Source of the DNA: a bacterium
GTDB taxonomy: Bacteria > Verrucomicrobiota > Verrucomicrobiia > Limisphaerales > UBA11358
Reading direction: 5' to 3'
DNA: 63,143 nt
NCBI GenBank assembly: GCA_021813325.1
Contig: JAKALA010000017.1
Span: 1 to 63,143 of the forward strand
Shown here: one piece after another, positions 1 to 6,475 of the stretch
Layout: each line of letters begins with the position of its first letter
Position numbering within the stretch: the stretch's first letter is position 1
Made by a program: the position numbers and the translations under genes
Notes under the pieces: model-generated
What the model saw: the letters and a program-made list of their open reading frames with translations, nothing else
Database searches by the model: none
What the model was told of the DNA's origin: nothing

Positions 1-121
1 TTTGAAGTCAAAGGGGCTGGCAAATCGATCACGATCGGGTTCACCGATCAGCGGCTCAGTCCCCATGCGGGCAGTGCCACGTTCTGGGGGGTGGCTGCGG
101 TCGCTGGATTGGTGTCGCCGG
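1..121 (+). pseudogene. IS1380-type transposase N-terminal fragment (frameshifted)
   Basis: Reading from base 1 gives a run containing GKSITIGFTDQRLSPHAG followed by SATFWG, which resembles the N-terminus of IS1380-family transposases. The match then continues in the next frame as GWLRSLDWCRRLA. The switch falls in a run of G residues near base 96, so a one-base indel is the simplest explanation. The window starts inside the element, so the 5' end is not visible. No DDE catalytic part follows, because the similarity stops near base 120 and other coding sequence begins. Family assignment is from memory of the motif, without a search. Confidence 0.45.
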
Positions 122-271
122 CTGGCCACCGCTGAAAGTGCCCGCCGTAAAGCCGAAACGGATGCCAGCTATGCCCAGGACGAAGCCAAGCGCTTGCGGC
201 AAATTCAATCCGCACCAGCTCCCAAAAAGAAAACCGCAAGTTTCGGCTGGTTTGAAAGCGAGGAGGATTGA
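122..271 (+). other. C-terminal piece of an unidentified element protein, no start of its own
   Basis: The frame continuing from the transposase remnant encodes about 49 residues: a charged helical stretch (ESARRKAETDASYAQDEAKR), then a Pro/Lys linker and an acidic tail FGWFESEED. It ends at a TGA only two bases before the GTG start of the next gene, the spacing expected inside an operon. I see no good initiation codon, so this is either the tail of a gene whose front was replaced by the IS1380 fragment, or read-through of junk. The tight spacing to the next gene favours a broken gene. Confidence 0.35.
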
Positions 272-273
272 TT

Positions 274-1026
274 GTGGAGAATCCCAAAATTTCAACTCCC
301 GCCGAAAATAATCTGTCCGGAATGCCAGCGGGAGAAACATCTGCTGGCCCGGTGGCGGCAGTCCCAACGAAGGGTGACGGCGCAGGATTGGTTGGTGGAA
401 AAGGTCCTACTCAAAGACTATTTGGCGGCAACACCGGACGCAAACAGCGGATGGACGGTCTCAAATCAGGCAGTCCGGAAGCCATTTCCGCCGATCGCGA
501 CCGCGATGCCGAGCGCAAACGCCGGGAACGAGCCGAGAAACGCGCCGCCGAAACTCCTCCAACGCTGCCTGTCGGCGCTCCGCCGGCTCTGGACGCTCTG
601 GAAAACCCGACTGAAGCGCTGGCTGGCCATGATGCTGTTACGGTGGTTGATCCGGTTGGTGCGTGCACTGCTGATGATTTCCGTGGCGCGGCGGTTGAAC
701 TCGTTGAGCTTGCCGAAGCCTGGCGCATTGACACCCGCACGCGCCAAGCTGCCGTCGGAAAACTGCCTCGTCCGGTGGTGGAGGAGATTGGCAAAGCGGC
801 TGCCTTCCCGCCCGGTAGTAAAAAGTCTCTGTCCAATTCATCGCCCGCCACACTCGCCAAGATGTTCAACTCGCTACAGGTGCCCGTGGCCTTAAAAAGC
901 GTGGTGAGCGCCGTGCCGGCGCTGGCGTATATCATCGTCCGCGACATTCAGACTGGCGCTCGCATCGAAAAACTAATCACCGAGGACAAAACCGCGCGGC
1001 AAACACCCGCCGGGGAGAATAAATAA
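274..1026 (+). CDS. Unknown element protein upstream of the P-loop ATPase
   Basis: A 250-residue protein. The GTG at 274 is preferred over the TTG at 268 because an AGGAGG at 261-266 lies seven bases upstream of it. The first 110 residues are Gly/Pro/Ala-rich with a strongly basic patch (RDRDAERKRRERAEKRAAE). The second half is helical and contains a hydrophobic stretch (ALKSVVSAVPALAYIIV) that could be a membrane or buried helix. I do not recognise the family. Its stop is two bases before the ATPase start, so the two are almost certainly co-translated. By position it could be a structural or packaging partner, but that is inference from neighbourhood only. Confidence 0.6.
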   Translation: MENPKISTPAENNLSGMPAGETSAGPVAAVPTKGDGAGLVGGKGPTQRLFGGNTGRKQRMDGLKSGSPEAISADRDRDAERKRRERAEKRAAETPPTLPVGAPPALDALENPTEALAGHDAVTVVDPVGACTADDFRGAAVELVELAEAWRIDTRTRQAAVGKLPRPVVEEIGKAAAFPPGSKKSLSNSSPATLAKMFNSLQVPVALKSVVSAVPALAYIIVRDIQTGARIEKLITEDKTARQTPAGENK

Positions 1027-1028
1027 CC

Positions 1029-1682
1029 GTGCCGGACTTCACCCTCCAACCGCACCACACCGTCATTGTCGGCATGACCGGCAGCGGCAAAACCACGTTC
1101 GTAAACCGGCTGCTGCTGAAAGACGAGGTGGTAGCCTGCCGGTTTATCTATGACGACTTAAATCGCATGTGGCCCCGGCTGAAAATCCCCGTCTGTCACA
1201 CCCCGGAGCAGCTCGCCGCCTCCGTGCCGACGCGGTGGTCGGCCTTCTGTCACACTAAAATGCTGTTCAAATTCAACGGCGATCCCAAACGGGTGTTCCG
1301 CTGGTGGTTGCGATGGGTCTGGCGCGTGGCGCATAGCGGGCCGGGGCGCAAGATCGTGGTGCTGCCGGAAGTCTGGCGCTGGTGCAACCGTGACACGGTG
1401 CCCATGGAACTGGCCCTGCTCGCCCAGGCGGGGCGGGAATTGGGTGTCGAGCTAGTCTGTGACACACAGAAGCCGGAATTGCTCAACGGTTCGCTGGTTG
1501 GATCGGCCACGGAACTGGTTTGTTTTCGCCAGATTGATCGAGACGCCCTCAAGGCCACGGAAACCATGCTGTCGAGCAGCGGGAACACCTTTGATCCCGC
1601 CCAATTACGGAGCCTGCCAGCGGGAAGCTTTGTCGGGTTTAACCGCCTTTCCGGCGCGTCACAGGCCGGACGGGTTTTCTGA
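1029..1682 (+). CDS. Small P-loop ATPase, FtsK/HerA- or Zot-like (candidate phage packaging ATPase)
   Basis: A 217-residue protein starting at GTG. It has a clear Walker A motif, GMTGSGKTT, near residue 15, a hydrophobic strand ending in an acidic residue (KIVVLPEVW) as probable Walker B, and a later VCDTQKPELL segment resembling the conserved Gln strand of HerA/FtsK-type ATPases, followed by a segment (ELVCFRQIDRDALKA) typical of their last strand. The size and order fit genome-packaging ATPases of membrane-containing phages (PRD1 P9 type) or a short Zot-like protein. There is no transmembrane tail as in classical Zot. The last 24 bases overlap the end of the convergent toxin gene. The ATPase fold is secure, the packaging role inferred. 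Confidence 0.7.
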   Translation: MPDFTLQPHHTVIVGMTGSGKTTFVNRLLLKDEVVACRFIYDDLNRMWPRLKIPVCHTPEQLAASVPTRWSAFCHTKMLFKFNGDPKRVFRWWLRWVWRVAHSGPGRKIVVLPEVWRWCNRDTVPMELALLAQAGRELGVELVCDTQKPELLNGSLVGSATELVCFRQIDRDALKATETMLSSSGNTFDPAQLRSLPAGSFVGFNRLSGASQAGRVF

Positions 1683-2093
1683 AAATGGATTACGAGTCTG
1701 GCAACCCATCGCCTTGAAGTCGGTTTCGTCCGCCGTCCACACCACGCGGTTTGTCCGCTTCGCAACCGCTGCGATGAGTCCATCAGGGAAGGACGGCTTT
1801 GCCTTGCTTGAAAAAATGGCTTCGCCAATCAACCGCGCCGCCTCGCGGAAATCCTCTGGGAAATGGGGAAAACGAGCCAGCGGTTCCACGGACGCCTCAA
1901 AAAACTCCCGCACCTGGTCGCGGGTTTTTTTTTCACGCGGGGCGTATAGTCCAACCTCAAATTCCCCCACCGCCGCGTCACAGGTCGCCAGATCGTTTTC
2001 GCCGGCAATGAGCGTCCGAAACTTTTGCGGGTCACGCTGGCCCTTGATCCAGATGGATGAATCAATCAAAATTGAAGTCGCGGCGTCCGGCAT
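1659..2093 (-). CDS. VapC-like PIN-domain ribonuclease toxin
   Basis: A 144-residue PIN-domain protein. The expected acidic residues are present: Asp in ILIDSSIWI at the N-terminus, Glu in VGEFEVGL, Asp in PDGLIAAVAKR and Asp in WTADETDF. Such proteins are Mg-dependent RNases, commonly cutting tRNA, held inactive by a small antitoxin. The antitoxin gene lies immediately upstream and overlaps it by 32 bases if the ATG at 2093 is used. A TTG at 2069 would leave an almost clean junction, so the start is uncertain. Its 3' end overlaps the convergent ATPase gene. Toxin-antitoxin pairs of this kind often stabilise integrated elements. Confidence 0.8.
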   Translation of the reverse strand: MPDAATSILIDSSIWIKGQRDPQKFRTLIAGENDLATCDAAVGEFEVGLYAPREKKTRDQVREFFEASVEPLARFPHFPEDFREAARLIGEAIFSSKAKPSFPDGLIAAVAKRTNRVVWTADETDFKAMGCQTRNPFSENPSGL

Positions 2094-2322
2094 CGTTCAT
2101 TCCTTGGATGAGTTTTTCCATTGCGTCCGCCGATTCTGGCGCGGGCTTCAAATCGGCCATGCGGCGGGCAATCGCCGCGCCGCTGGTGATATGCGGCATG
2201 GTAATCATCGCCACCACTGCCAACCCGTGCTTTTCAATAAGCACAGTCTGGCCGCGTTCCACCTGTCCAAGCACCTTGGAAGGCTCCCGGTTGTATCGTG
2301 TCGCAGTTTCCACGGCAATCAT
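2062..2322 (-). CDS. Phd/YefM-type antitoxin
   Basis: An 86-residue protein whose first 45 residues (MIAVETATRYNREPSKVLGQ, then a GQTVLIEKHGLAVVAMI-type strand) have the Phd/YefM fold: N-terminal DNA-binding dimerisation domain, then a helical C-terminal region that would wrap the toxin. It directly precedes the PIN toxin on the same strand with overlapping ends, the usual antitoxin-first order. Such antitoxins normally repress their own promoter as a complex with the toxin. The gap of 54 bases to the gene upstream would have to hold that promoter. Assignment rests on motif resemblance and context. Confidence 0.75.
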   Translation of the reverse strand: MIAVETATRYNREPSKVLGQVERGQTVLIEKHGLAVVAMITMPHITSGAAIARRMADLKPAPESADAMEKLIQGMNDAGRRDFNFD

Positions 2323-2376
2323 GTAACTACTTTAGCCCCTTTTGGCGGGTTTGCAAGGACGTTTTTGGACGGTTTT

Positions 2377-2667
2377 TCAGCGGACGGCAAATTTGCTGCT
2401 TTTCCCCATTCCGTCCGTTTTGACGGGGTTTTTAGGCGGAAAGCGGACGGTGCGGCGTGTCCGGGGTAGCTGGCACTGCATTTTGGACACTTCGCTTTCC
2501 AGCGTCCAGTAGTCCGCCACCGTTAGGCGCAGTGTGTTCCGGGTGGGGCGCAGCGGCTTAATCAGCCCGCGTTTTTCGAGCACATGAATCCAGCGGCGCA
2601 CGGATTTCGGCGAAACTTGCCAGTGCAGCGCAATATCGTGGCAGGTGATGAGTCGGTTCAGGTTCAT
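2377..2667 (-). CDS. Small helix-turn-helix protein
   Basis: A 96-residue protein whose first 50 residues (RLITCHDIALHWQVSPKSVRRWI) read as a helix-turn-helix in which a recognition helix follows the SPKSVRRW turn. The layout resembles MerR/excisionase-type proteins. The remainder is basic and contains a TRRTVRFPPKNP tail. It overlaps the stop of the upstream gene by four bases (ATGA), so it is the last gene of the leftward operon. A role as excisionase or as a transcriptional switch of the element is plausible but not shown. Confidence 0.6.
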   Translation of the reverse strand: MNLNRLITCHDIALHWQVSPKSVRRWIHVLEKRGLIKPLRPTRNTLRLTVADYWTLESEVSKMQCQLPRTRRTVRFPPKNPVKTDGMGKSSKFAVR

Positions 2668-3323
2668 TTTGAATTGGCTTGGCTGATTTGCTCCACCGTC
2701 CGGCCCAACTGTGACAGGTCGCGGATCAAGGCGAGCTTGTCGGACTTGATCTCGACGCGGATATCCGGCGCGTCATCCTCGCCGCCCACCATGCGGTGGG
2801 AGACAAAGCAGACCGGGCGCTGGCCGCGCGGTTTGCCGTTGGCCTCGCATCCGCAACAGTCGTGAACGCAATCCGTGTCGGGCTTGATCCGTTGCGACGG
2901 CGGGAGCGTCTCGCCCATGAACTGCTTTCCCTCCTCGTCAAACGCCGGCGGCACGGCTTTGGAAACCGGAACAGCGGTCACTTCCGAACGGGGCGGCGGC
3001 GTGGCCGGGATGCGGACGGGAATTTCCGACTGCAAGACGAGTCCGAACTGTTTCGGCCCGGTGGCTGCCAGTGCGCGACGTTGGCGCGAGACGCGCTTTC
3101 GGCACGCGAGTGAGGCCAGACGTGCCTTGCCGTGAACGGACGCCCCACAGCCGCATTCACAGAGCCGGAAGGGTGTTACTGTCCGCTCCAGCATAAACAC
3201 CACGGCCAGGGCCACGACGACCTTTGGCGGCAAGGCCGGATATTTTTTCAGGATTTCGATCACACTTAAACCCGTCAGTGTGACCTCGCTCAAAAGATTT
3301 GGATCAATCATGTTTTTCCTCAA
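2664..3323 (-). CDS. Unknown protein with Cys-rich zinc-finger-like segment
   Basis: A protein of up to 219 residues; ATG codons at 3323 and 3311 are both possible. After an N-terminal helical part with a short hydrophobic stretch (PKVVVALAVVFML) it has a Cys cluster CECGCGASVHGKARLASLAC followed by a very basic segment KRVSRQRR, a pattern common in small phage-borne zinc proteins. A second Cys cluster (CVHDCCGCEANGK) comes later, and the C-terminus is helical. The family is not recognised. The start overlaps the end of the upstream gene and the stop overlaps the next start, so it is embedded in the operon. Confidence 0.5.
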   Translation of the reverse strand: MRKNMIDPNLLSEVTLTGLSVIEILKKYPALPPKVVVALAVVFMLERTVTPFRLCECGCGASVHGKARLASLACRKRVSRQRRALAATGPKQFGLVLQSEIPVRIPATPPPRSEVTAVPVSKAVPPAFDEEGKQFMGETLPPSQRIKPDTDCVHDCCGCEANGKPRGQRPVCFVSHRMVGGEDDAPDIRVEIKSDKLALIRDLSQLGRTVEQISQANSK

Positions 3324-3882
3324 AAGCGGTTTTTGTCCCCCGTTGGACGTGGTGCAACGGCGCTACGGTGGCCGGAGCCTGATGCTTGTTCAAGTGTTCC
3401 AACCCTTCTGCCGCCAGAGCGGCGGCGAACTTGGCTTTGCGCTCCGCCACGGGCACAAACGCTGTCGGCGAAGCCGCCAATCCTTCCCCCTTCGTTCCAT
3501 TCGAGCGAAGCGAGCCAATCCCGCCTCTTTCTTCTAATCTTTCTTCCTGAAAGGAATTATATATTAGGTGTCCGCCGTTTTTGGAGGTCTTAAGACTTAA
3601 AAAAAAGTAATTCGTTGGAGGGCATCCTTTGGAGCCGTCACACTTCAAATATCCACGATCCACTAATTCGGATATGCGCCGTCGGGCGTTATTTTCACCG
3701 CTGACGCCGCACCAGATGGCCACTTGTGACCAAGGCAGCGGAAACGGCTGGTCCAGCTTCGCCTTGGGATTGGTGTAAATGTGCGAGCACACCCGGAAAA
3801 TGAGCCGCAAAGCGCCGTCACTGATGGTCAGGTCGCGTTCCGCCCGGATGCGGATTTGGCCGATGATCTTTTCTTTTTTCAT
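3304..3882 (-). CDS. Winged-helix protein, possible replication or regulatory protein
   Basis: A 192-residue protein. The N-terminal 100 residues look like a winged-helix domain: an early helix (DGALRLIFRVCSHIYT), then a helix-turn-helix (SQVAIWCGVSGENNARRRIS), and a wing (ELVDRGYLKCDG). The C-terminal half is low-complexity and Ala-rich with a short helical stretch (AERKAKFAAALAAEGLEHL). This architecture is seen in phage replication-initiation proteins and repressors, but there is no enzymatic motif. It lies three bases after the stop of the upstream gene and overlaps the next gene by 8 or 20 bases, depending on that gene's start. Confidence 0.5.
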   Translation of the reverse strand: MKKEKIIGQIRIRAERDLTISDGALRLIFRVCSHIYTNPKAKLDQPFPLPWSQVAIWCGVSGENNARRRISELVDRGYLKCDGSKGCPPTNYFFLSLKTSKNGGHLIYNSFQEERLEERGGIGSLRSNGTKGEGLAASPTAFVPVAERKAKFAAALAAEGLEHLNKHQAPATVAPLHHVQRGTKTAFEEKHD

Positions 3883-3885
3883 GGA

Positions 3886-4209
3886 TTACAGGCCGAAGTT
3901 TTTGAACCAGCTAGGTTCATTGGGTGGAATGGGTGTGGGTTGCTCATTCCCCGTCCGGGGAATGGCCGGGGTAAAACGGCTCCGGTCAATCCAGATCACT
4001 TGTGGACGGCCATTGGTGGCCCGGCGCAAGCCCGTGTCGCTGATCTGGCGCTGGGCGGCTAGCTCGGTGAAACGGGGCCAAATGTGCTTTAGCTCCTTAC
4101 CGAGCGCCGCCGCTACTTCGCGCGCGGTCCCGCAGCCGCCGCGCTGGGCAAGCTGATGTAGAATGAGCCGGCGCATCCCGGCTCGGCGCGCTTCAGTTTG
4201 AGGCGACAT
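3886..4209 (-). CDS. Small winged-helix DNA-binding protein
   Basis: A 107-residue protein. Residues 12-70 form a helix-turn-helix (MRRLILHQLAQRGGCGTARE then VAAALGKELKHIWPRFTELA), followed by a wing strand (LRRATNGRPQVIWID). The rest is a Pro-rich tail. The start codon touches the stop of the upstream gene (TAATG). It resembles small phage regulators that control promoter choice. No family name can be given from sequence alone. Confidence 0.5.
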   Translation of the reverse strand: MSPQTEARRAGMRRLILHQLAQRGGCGTAREVAAALGKELKHIWPRFTELAAQRQISDTGLRRATNGRPQVIWIDRSRFTPAIPRTGNEQPTPIPPNEPSWFKNFGL

Positions 4210-4397
4210 TAGGGAATCGGTTTGACGGTGACTTTGAATTTGCCGAGGCCGCCAGCTTGCGCCCGCTGCTCAATATCGGCGGCGATGGCCTGTGCCATTT
4301 CATGCGCGGTTGGAGGTCGCAGCATTGCGCCGTCGTCATCCAGCCGCGCCCCCTGCCAGCCGGAGAATTCCAGCATGATTTTGATTGGTTTTTTCAT
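4209..4397 (-). CDS. Small hypothetical protein (62 aa)
   Basis: The start at 4397 gives a compact 62-residue protein beginning MKKPIKIMLEFSGWQGARL, with a central helix (TAHEMAQAIAADIEQRAQA) and a C-terminal strand (KFKVTVKPIP). A longer upstream ATG at 4445 would overlap the preceding gene, so the shorter start is preferred. There are no known motifs. It is held in the operon by a one-base stop/start overlap downstream. Confidence 0.45.
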   Translation of the reverse strand: MKKPIKIMLEFSGWQGARLDDDGAMLRPPTAHEMAQAIAADIEQRAQAGGLGKFKVTVKPIP

Positions 4398-4410
4398 GGG
4401 TAAAGAAATT

Positions 4411-4635
4411 TCAGCGCACGCGCCAGACCCGGTAGCCGCAGCCATCGACCTTCCGCGTTTTAATTTTCACGCCCACTTGCCGGGCGGCGAGGTAGACATA
4501 TTTGTTTTCCGGCCACAAAAACGATTGGCCGGGCTGCATGGCGGAAAGCGTTTGGCGGAGCGTTTCCCGCACCTCGGCGGAATGGTATCGGCCCACCGGC
4601 ACGGATTGGTTTGTTTCAATCATCGGCGGTTTCAT
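4411..4635 (-). CDS. Small hypothetical protein (74 aa)
   Basis: A 74-residue protein with an N-terminal strand region, a helix (EVRETLRQTLSAMQPGQSF) and a C-terminal basic part (VGVKIKTRKVDGCGYRVWRV). The strand-helix pattern, with a GQSF turn followed by a lysine-rich end, is reminiscent of small phage proteins that bind nucleic acid, but I cannot name a family. It sits two bases downstream of the HNH-like gene and 13 bases before the next start. Confidence 0.45.
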   Translation of the reverse strand: MKPPMIETNQSVPVGRYHSAEVRETLRQTLSAMQPGQSFLWPENKYVYLAARQVGVKIKTRKVDGCGYRVWRVR

Positions 4636-4637
4636 GG

Positions 4638-4961
4638 TTAAAACGGTTGCGGCGCGGTGTTTCTGTGACTCGGCTGGCGTCCGATCAACGGCGTGATAAA
4701 CCGCGTGCAGCCGCGATGCTTCCGCGAATTGCAGGCCGAGCAGAGCACCTGCAAATTGCCGGCGGATAACTGACGGCAGTAAAAAATCATGCGCTGCGCA
4801 AAGCTGAAGTTGGCATGATGCGATTTCGGCTCGGCCTGCGGCACAATCACATCAAACTCCAGATTTTTCGCCACCCCGCACGCCGCGCACTTGGCGCCGA
4901 GCACCTCAAAGATTGCGTCACGTTTGCGGATGGCAAAGGCCGTGGTTCGGTGCGGGTTCAT
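4638..4961 (-). CDS. HNH-nuclease-like zinc protein, first catalytic His replaced
   Basis: A 107-residue protein with the outline of an HNH domain: KCAACG as the first zinc pair, LEFDVIVPQ as the first catalytic strand, and LQVLCSACNSRKHRG as the second zinc pair with its helix. In active family members the strand usually reads D-H, but here it is D-V, so the general base appears to be missing. It may have lost nuclease activity or act only in DNA binding. HNH proteins are common in phages near packaging genes or in early operons. Confidence 0.6.
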   Translation of the reverse strand: MNPHRTTAFAIRKRDAIFEVLGAKCAACGVAKNLEFDVIVPQAEPKSHHANFSFAQRMIFYCRQLSAGNLQVLCSACNSRKHRGCTRFITPLIGRQPSHRNTAPQPF

Positions 4962-4966
4962 AAAAT

Positions 4967-5158
4967 TTATTTGGCGGCCGCCGCGCGGCGGGCCTGTTTG
5001 GCGCAGCAGGCTCTGGCAAACTCGCCCGTGCGCCCCACCGCATAGCCGGCGGCCTTGAACGTGTAGCCCTTGGCCACGAGAAAAATAACCGCCTCCCGCC
5101 GCGCCTGGCGGGCCGCCCGGTGCTCGGCGACGTTGTATTTTTTAATGCTGGTTTTCAT
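4967..5158 (-). CDS. Small basic hypothetical protein (63 aa)
   Basis: The ATG at 5158 gives a 63-residue, strongly basic protein (MKTSIKKYNVAEHRAARQAR, later ARACCAKQARRAAAAK). A central segment, LVAKGYTFKAAGYAVGRTG, looks like a short helix-turn-helix. The upstream in-frame extension to 5314 runs through the neighbouring gene and is rejected. It is probably a DNA-binding accessory protein of the element; the family is unknown. Confidence 0.45.
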   Translation of the reverse strand: MKTSIKKYNVAEHRAARQARREAVIFLVAKGYTFKAAGYAVGRTGEFARACCAKQARRAAAAK

Positions 5159-5165
5159 AGAGAGG

Positions 5166-5363
5166 CTAAAACACCACGGGAGCGGCCGCGCCTTCCGAAG
5201 CAGCCCAGCCAACCGGTTCCGATTGGTTGTTTCCAGGTTCCCGTGGTGATGAAATTTTCCAGACGTGGAGGCAGAGACAGCACTGCACCTCGTCGCCCGG
5301 CACCACGATGTCATTGCCGATTTGCGGCAACAACCGGCGACATTTCGGGCACTTTATTTTCAT
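5166..5363 (-). CDS. Zinc-ribbon protein (65 aa)
   Basis: Starting at the ATG at 5363, the protein begins MKIKCPKCRRLLPQIG and continues to VQCCLCLHVW, giving two CxxC knuckles spaced like a single rubredoxin-type zinc ribbon. The remainder is an unstructured tail. The ATG overlaps the stop of the upstream gene as ATGA, which fixes this start rather than the longer in-frame one at 5657. Small zinc ribbons of this kind are common in phage operons; a specific role cannot be assigned. Confidence 0.55.
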   Translation of the reverse strand: MKIKCPKCRRLLPQIGNDIVVPGDEVQCCLCLHVWKISSPREPGNNQSEPVGWAASEGAAAPVVF

Positions 5364-5569
5364 TTTATTATGTCCTTTCCGGCGAGACGGTTTTCCAACG
5401 CTTGCGCCGCCGCCGCAAATTCCCGTGCCTGCCGATTCAACTCTTGCGCATCTTTCAATGTTTGATGCGCCTTCATTAGACATATCTGCTGTGCCGCGTC
5501 GCTGGCACGGCACCCGGTGGCATAGACCATTTGCATCAGCTTCCAAGTGGGTTGACCGGCGGTGGTCAT
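5360..5569 (-). CDS. Small helical hypothetical protein (69 aa)
   Basis: The protein begins MTTAGQPTWKLMQMVYATGC at the ATG at 5569, which overlaps the stop of the gene before it (ATGA). It is almost entirely helical, with a coiled-coil-like C-terminal half (LKDAQELNRQAREFAAAAQA). There is no enzymatic motif. Overlaps at both ends show translational coupling in this operon. Confidence 0.5.
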   Translation of the reverse strand: MTTAGQPTWKLMQMVYATGCRASDAAQQICLMKAHQTLKDAQELNRQAREFAAAAQALENRLAGKDIIK

Positions 5570-5946
5570 AGCTCGCCCTCCGCGATGAACCATTCAAACA
5601 AGCCGACCTCCTTGAACGCCGCTGAAATTTCATCGTAAAAAAACGCCTCGCTGCCAAACGCCAGCACCACCGTGCAAAACGCCTTTTGCAGCTCCCAATC
5701 TAATTTGAGCTTGTCGCTCAAATTAACGGGCTGGCCATTCCAGAGACTGAACAGCAAGGCGCGGAGGTGGTAAGCCTGATTCGTCTTGCCGTGGCAGGCT
5801 TCCACGAGCATGGGCAGGGCGATTTGCGCCGCCTCGGTGGCCAGCGTGCGTTCCCGCCGGATTTGCCGCTGCTGGTCAAAGAACTCTTTGACGGCGGCGC
5901 GACGCTCGTCGGCAGTGGGGACGGTGAGTTCTGGATTGCTCATCAT
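5566..5946 (-). CDS. Hypothetical protein (126 aa)
   Basis: A 126-residue protein, start ATG-ATG at 5946. It is helical and charged at the N-terminus (DERRAAVKEFFDQQRQIRRE) and then carries a longer helical region with aromatic residues, ending FEWFIAEGEL. I do not recognise it. Both ends overlap neighbouring genes by four bases, so it belongs firmly to the leftward operon. Confidence 0.5.
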   Translation of the reverse strand: MMSNPELTVPTADERRAAVKEFFDQQRQIRRERTLATEAAQIALPMLVEACHGKTNQAYHLRALLFSLWNGQPVNLSDKLKLDWELQKAFCTVVLAFGSEAFFYDEISAAFKEVGLFEWFIAEGEL

Positions 5947-6168
5947 AACCCCCTCCCGGCGGCGTTGATGCTGTTTTCCAGCAGCAACACGCCGCGCATC
6001 ACGGCGAAGGTGTTGCTGATGCCGTGCTGTTGTTTGAGCCGGGCCAGACTGGCCACGGCTTCCGGCGCGAGCGCGAGGTTGGTTTTGGAGGGGCGAGGCT
6101 CGCCGCGAGCCGGAACAGGAAGCCGTTTAACCTTGTTCCGTGGTTTTTGGGGGGAGTGAGCGGCTCAT
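5943..6168 (-). pseudogene. Ribbon-helix-helix protein, first gene of the leftward operon, apparent frameshift
   Basis: The open frame ending at 5943 encodes KTNLALAPEAVASLARLKQQ and then an HGISNTFAVMRGVLLLE segment, a good ribbon-helix-helix pattern of a strand, helix, turn and helix. This frame has no ATG: it opens after a stop at 6165-6167. An ATG at 6166-6168 lies in another frame (MSRSLPPK) and would join the RHH frame if one base were removed in the CCCCCCAAAAA run. Either the gene is frameshifted, or it uses programmed slippage on that run, or a rare internal start (a GTG lies at AVASL) is used. The 3' end overlaps the next gene by four bases, suggesting it was recently functional. 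Confidence 0.5.
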
Positions 6169-6262
6169 GTATAAAGATTAGACCGATATACCTAAAAACC
6201 ACAAGCTAAATCTTGTAAAATATTTTTACCTGTGTTATTGTATAACTGTCGAAAGGCAAAAT
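6169..6262. promoter_or_regulatory. Divergent control region of the integrated element
   Basis: This AT-rich gap lies between the leftward operon and the rightward RHH gene. It holds an inverted repeat ACAAG (6201-6205) and CTTGT (6212-6216) with six bases between, next to a perfect AAAATATTTT palindrome (6217-6226). A TATAAC at 6241-6246 could be a rightward -10 box, followed by GAAAGG at 6251-6256 as ribosome site for the ATG at 6263. The inverted repeats are the sort of operator a ribbon-helix-helix repressor binds, and both flanking genes encode such proteins. Promoters were judged by eye. Confidence 0.4.
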
Positions 6263-6475
6263 ATGAGAAATCCCTGTGCAGCATTTAGACCAACCACGAA
6301 GAATCAGAACCGGCTAAACATGGCTAAAACATTAGGTTTAAATGTTTCCGAGCTAATCAACGATTTGCTTGAGAAACACGCCGACGAAGAACTGCGGAAG
6401 CGGACGGCGAAACTTCAAAAAAATTTGGAGCGAGCGAAGGGATTTGAACCCTCGACGTTCACCTTGGCAAGGTGA
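6263..6475 (+). CDS. Ribbon-helix-helix (CopG/Arc-type) regulator running into the tRNA gene
   Basis: A 70-residue frame with a good ribosome site (GAAAGG, six bases upstream). Residues 12-45 (TTKNQNRLNMAKTLGLNVSE followed by LINDLLEKH) fit the helix-turn-helix half of a ribbon-helix-helix domain. The last 17 residues are translated from the antisense strand of the tRNA-Gly gene (ERAKGFEPSTFTLAR), a tail typical of genes fused to a tRNA by integration. It is probably a repressor of the divergent operon. The part before 6420 looks like a real gene. The tRNA-derived tail may simply be read-through to the next stop. Confidence 0.5.
   Translation: MRNPCAAFRPTTKNQNRLNMAKTLGLNVSELINDLLEKHADEELRKRTAKLQKNLERAKGFEPSTFTLAR

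Noticed and set aside
1459..2469. Rightward 336-residue frame over the toxin-antitoxin genes
   Set aside because: It is antisense to two recognisable genes, has no domain, and is rich in Ser/Arg as expected of a shadow frame.
1..6425. Second copy of the tRNA-Gly 3' end as left attachment site
   Set aside because: I looked for GAGCGAAGGGATTTGAACC-like sequence in the element and found none; the other att site must be outside the window.
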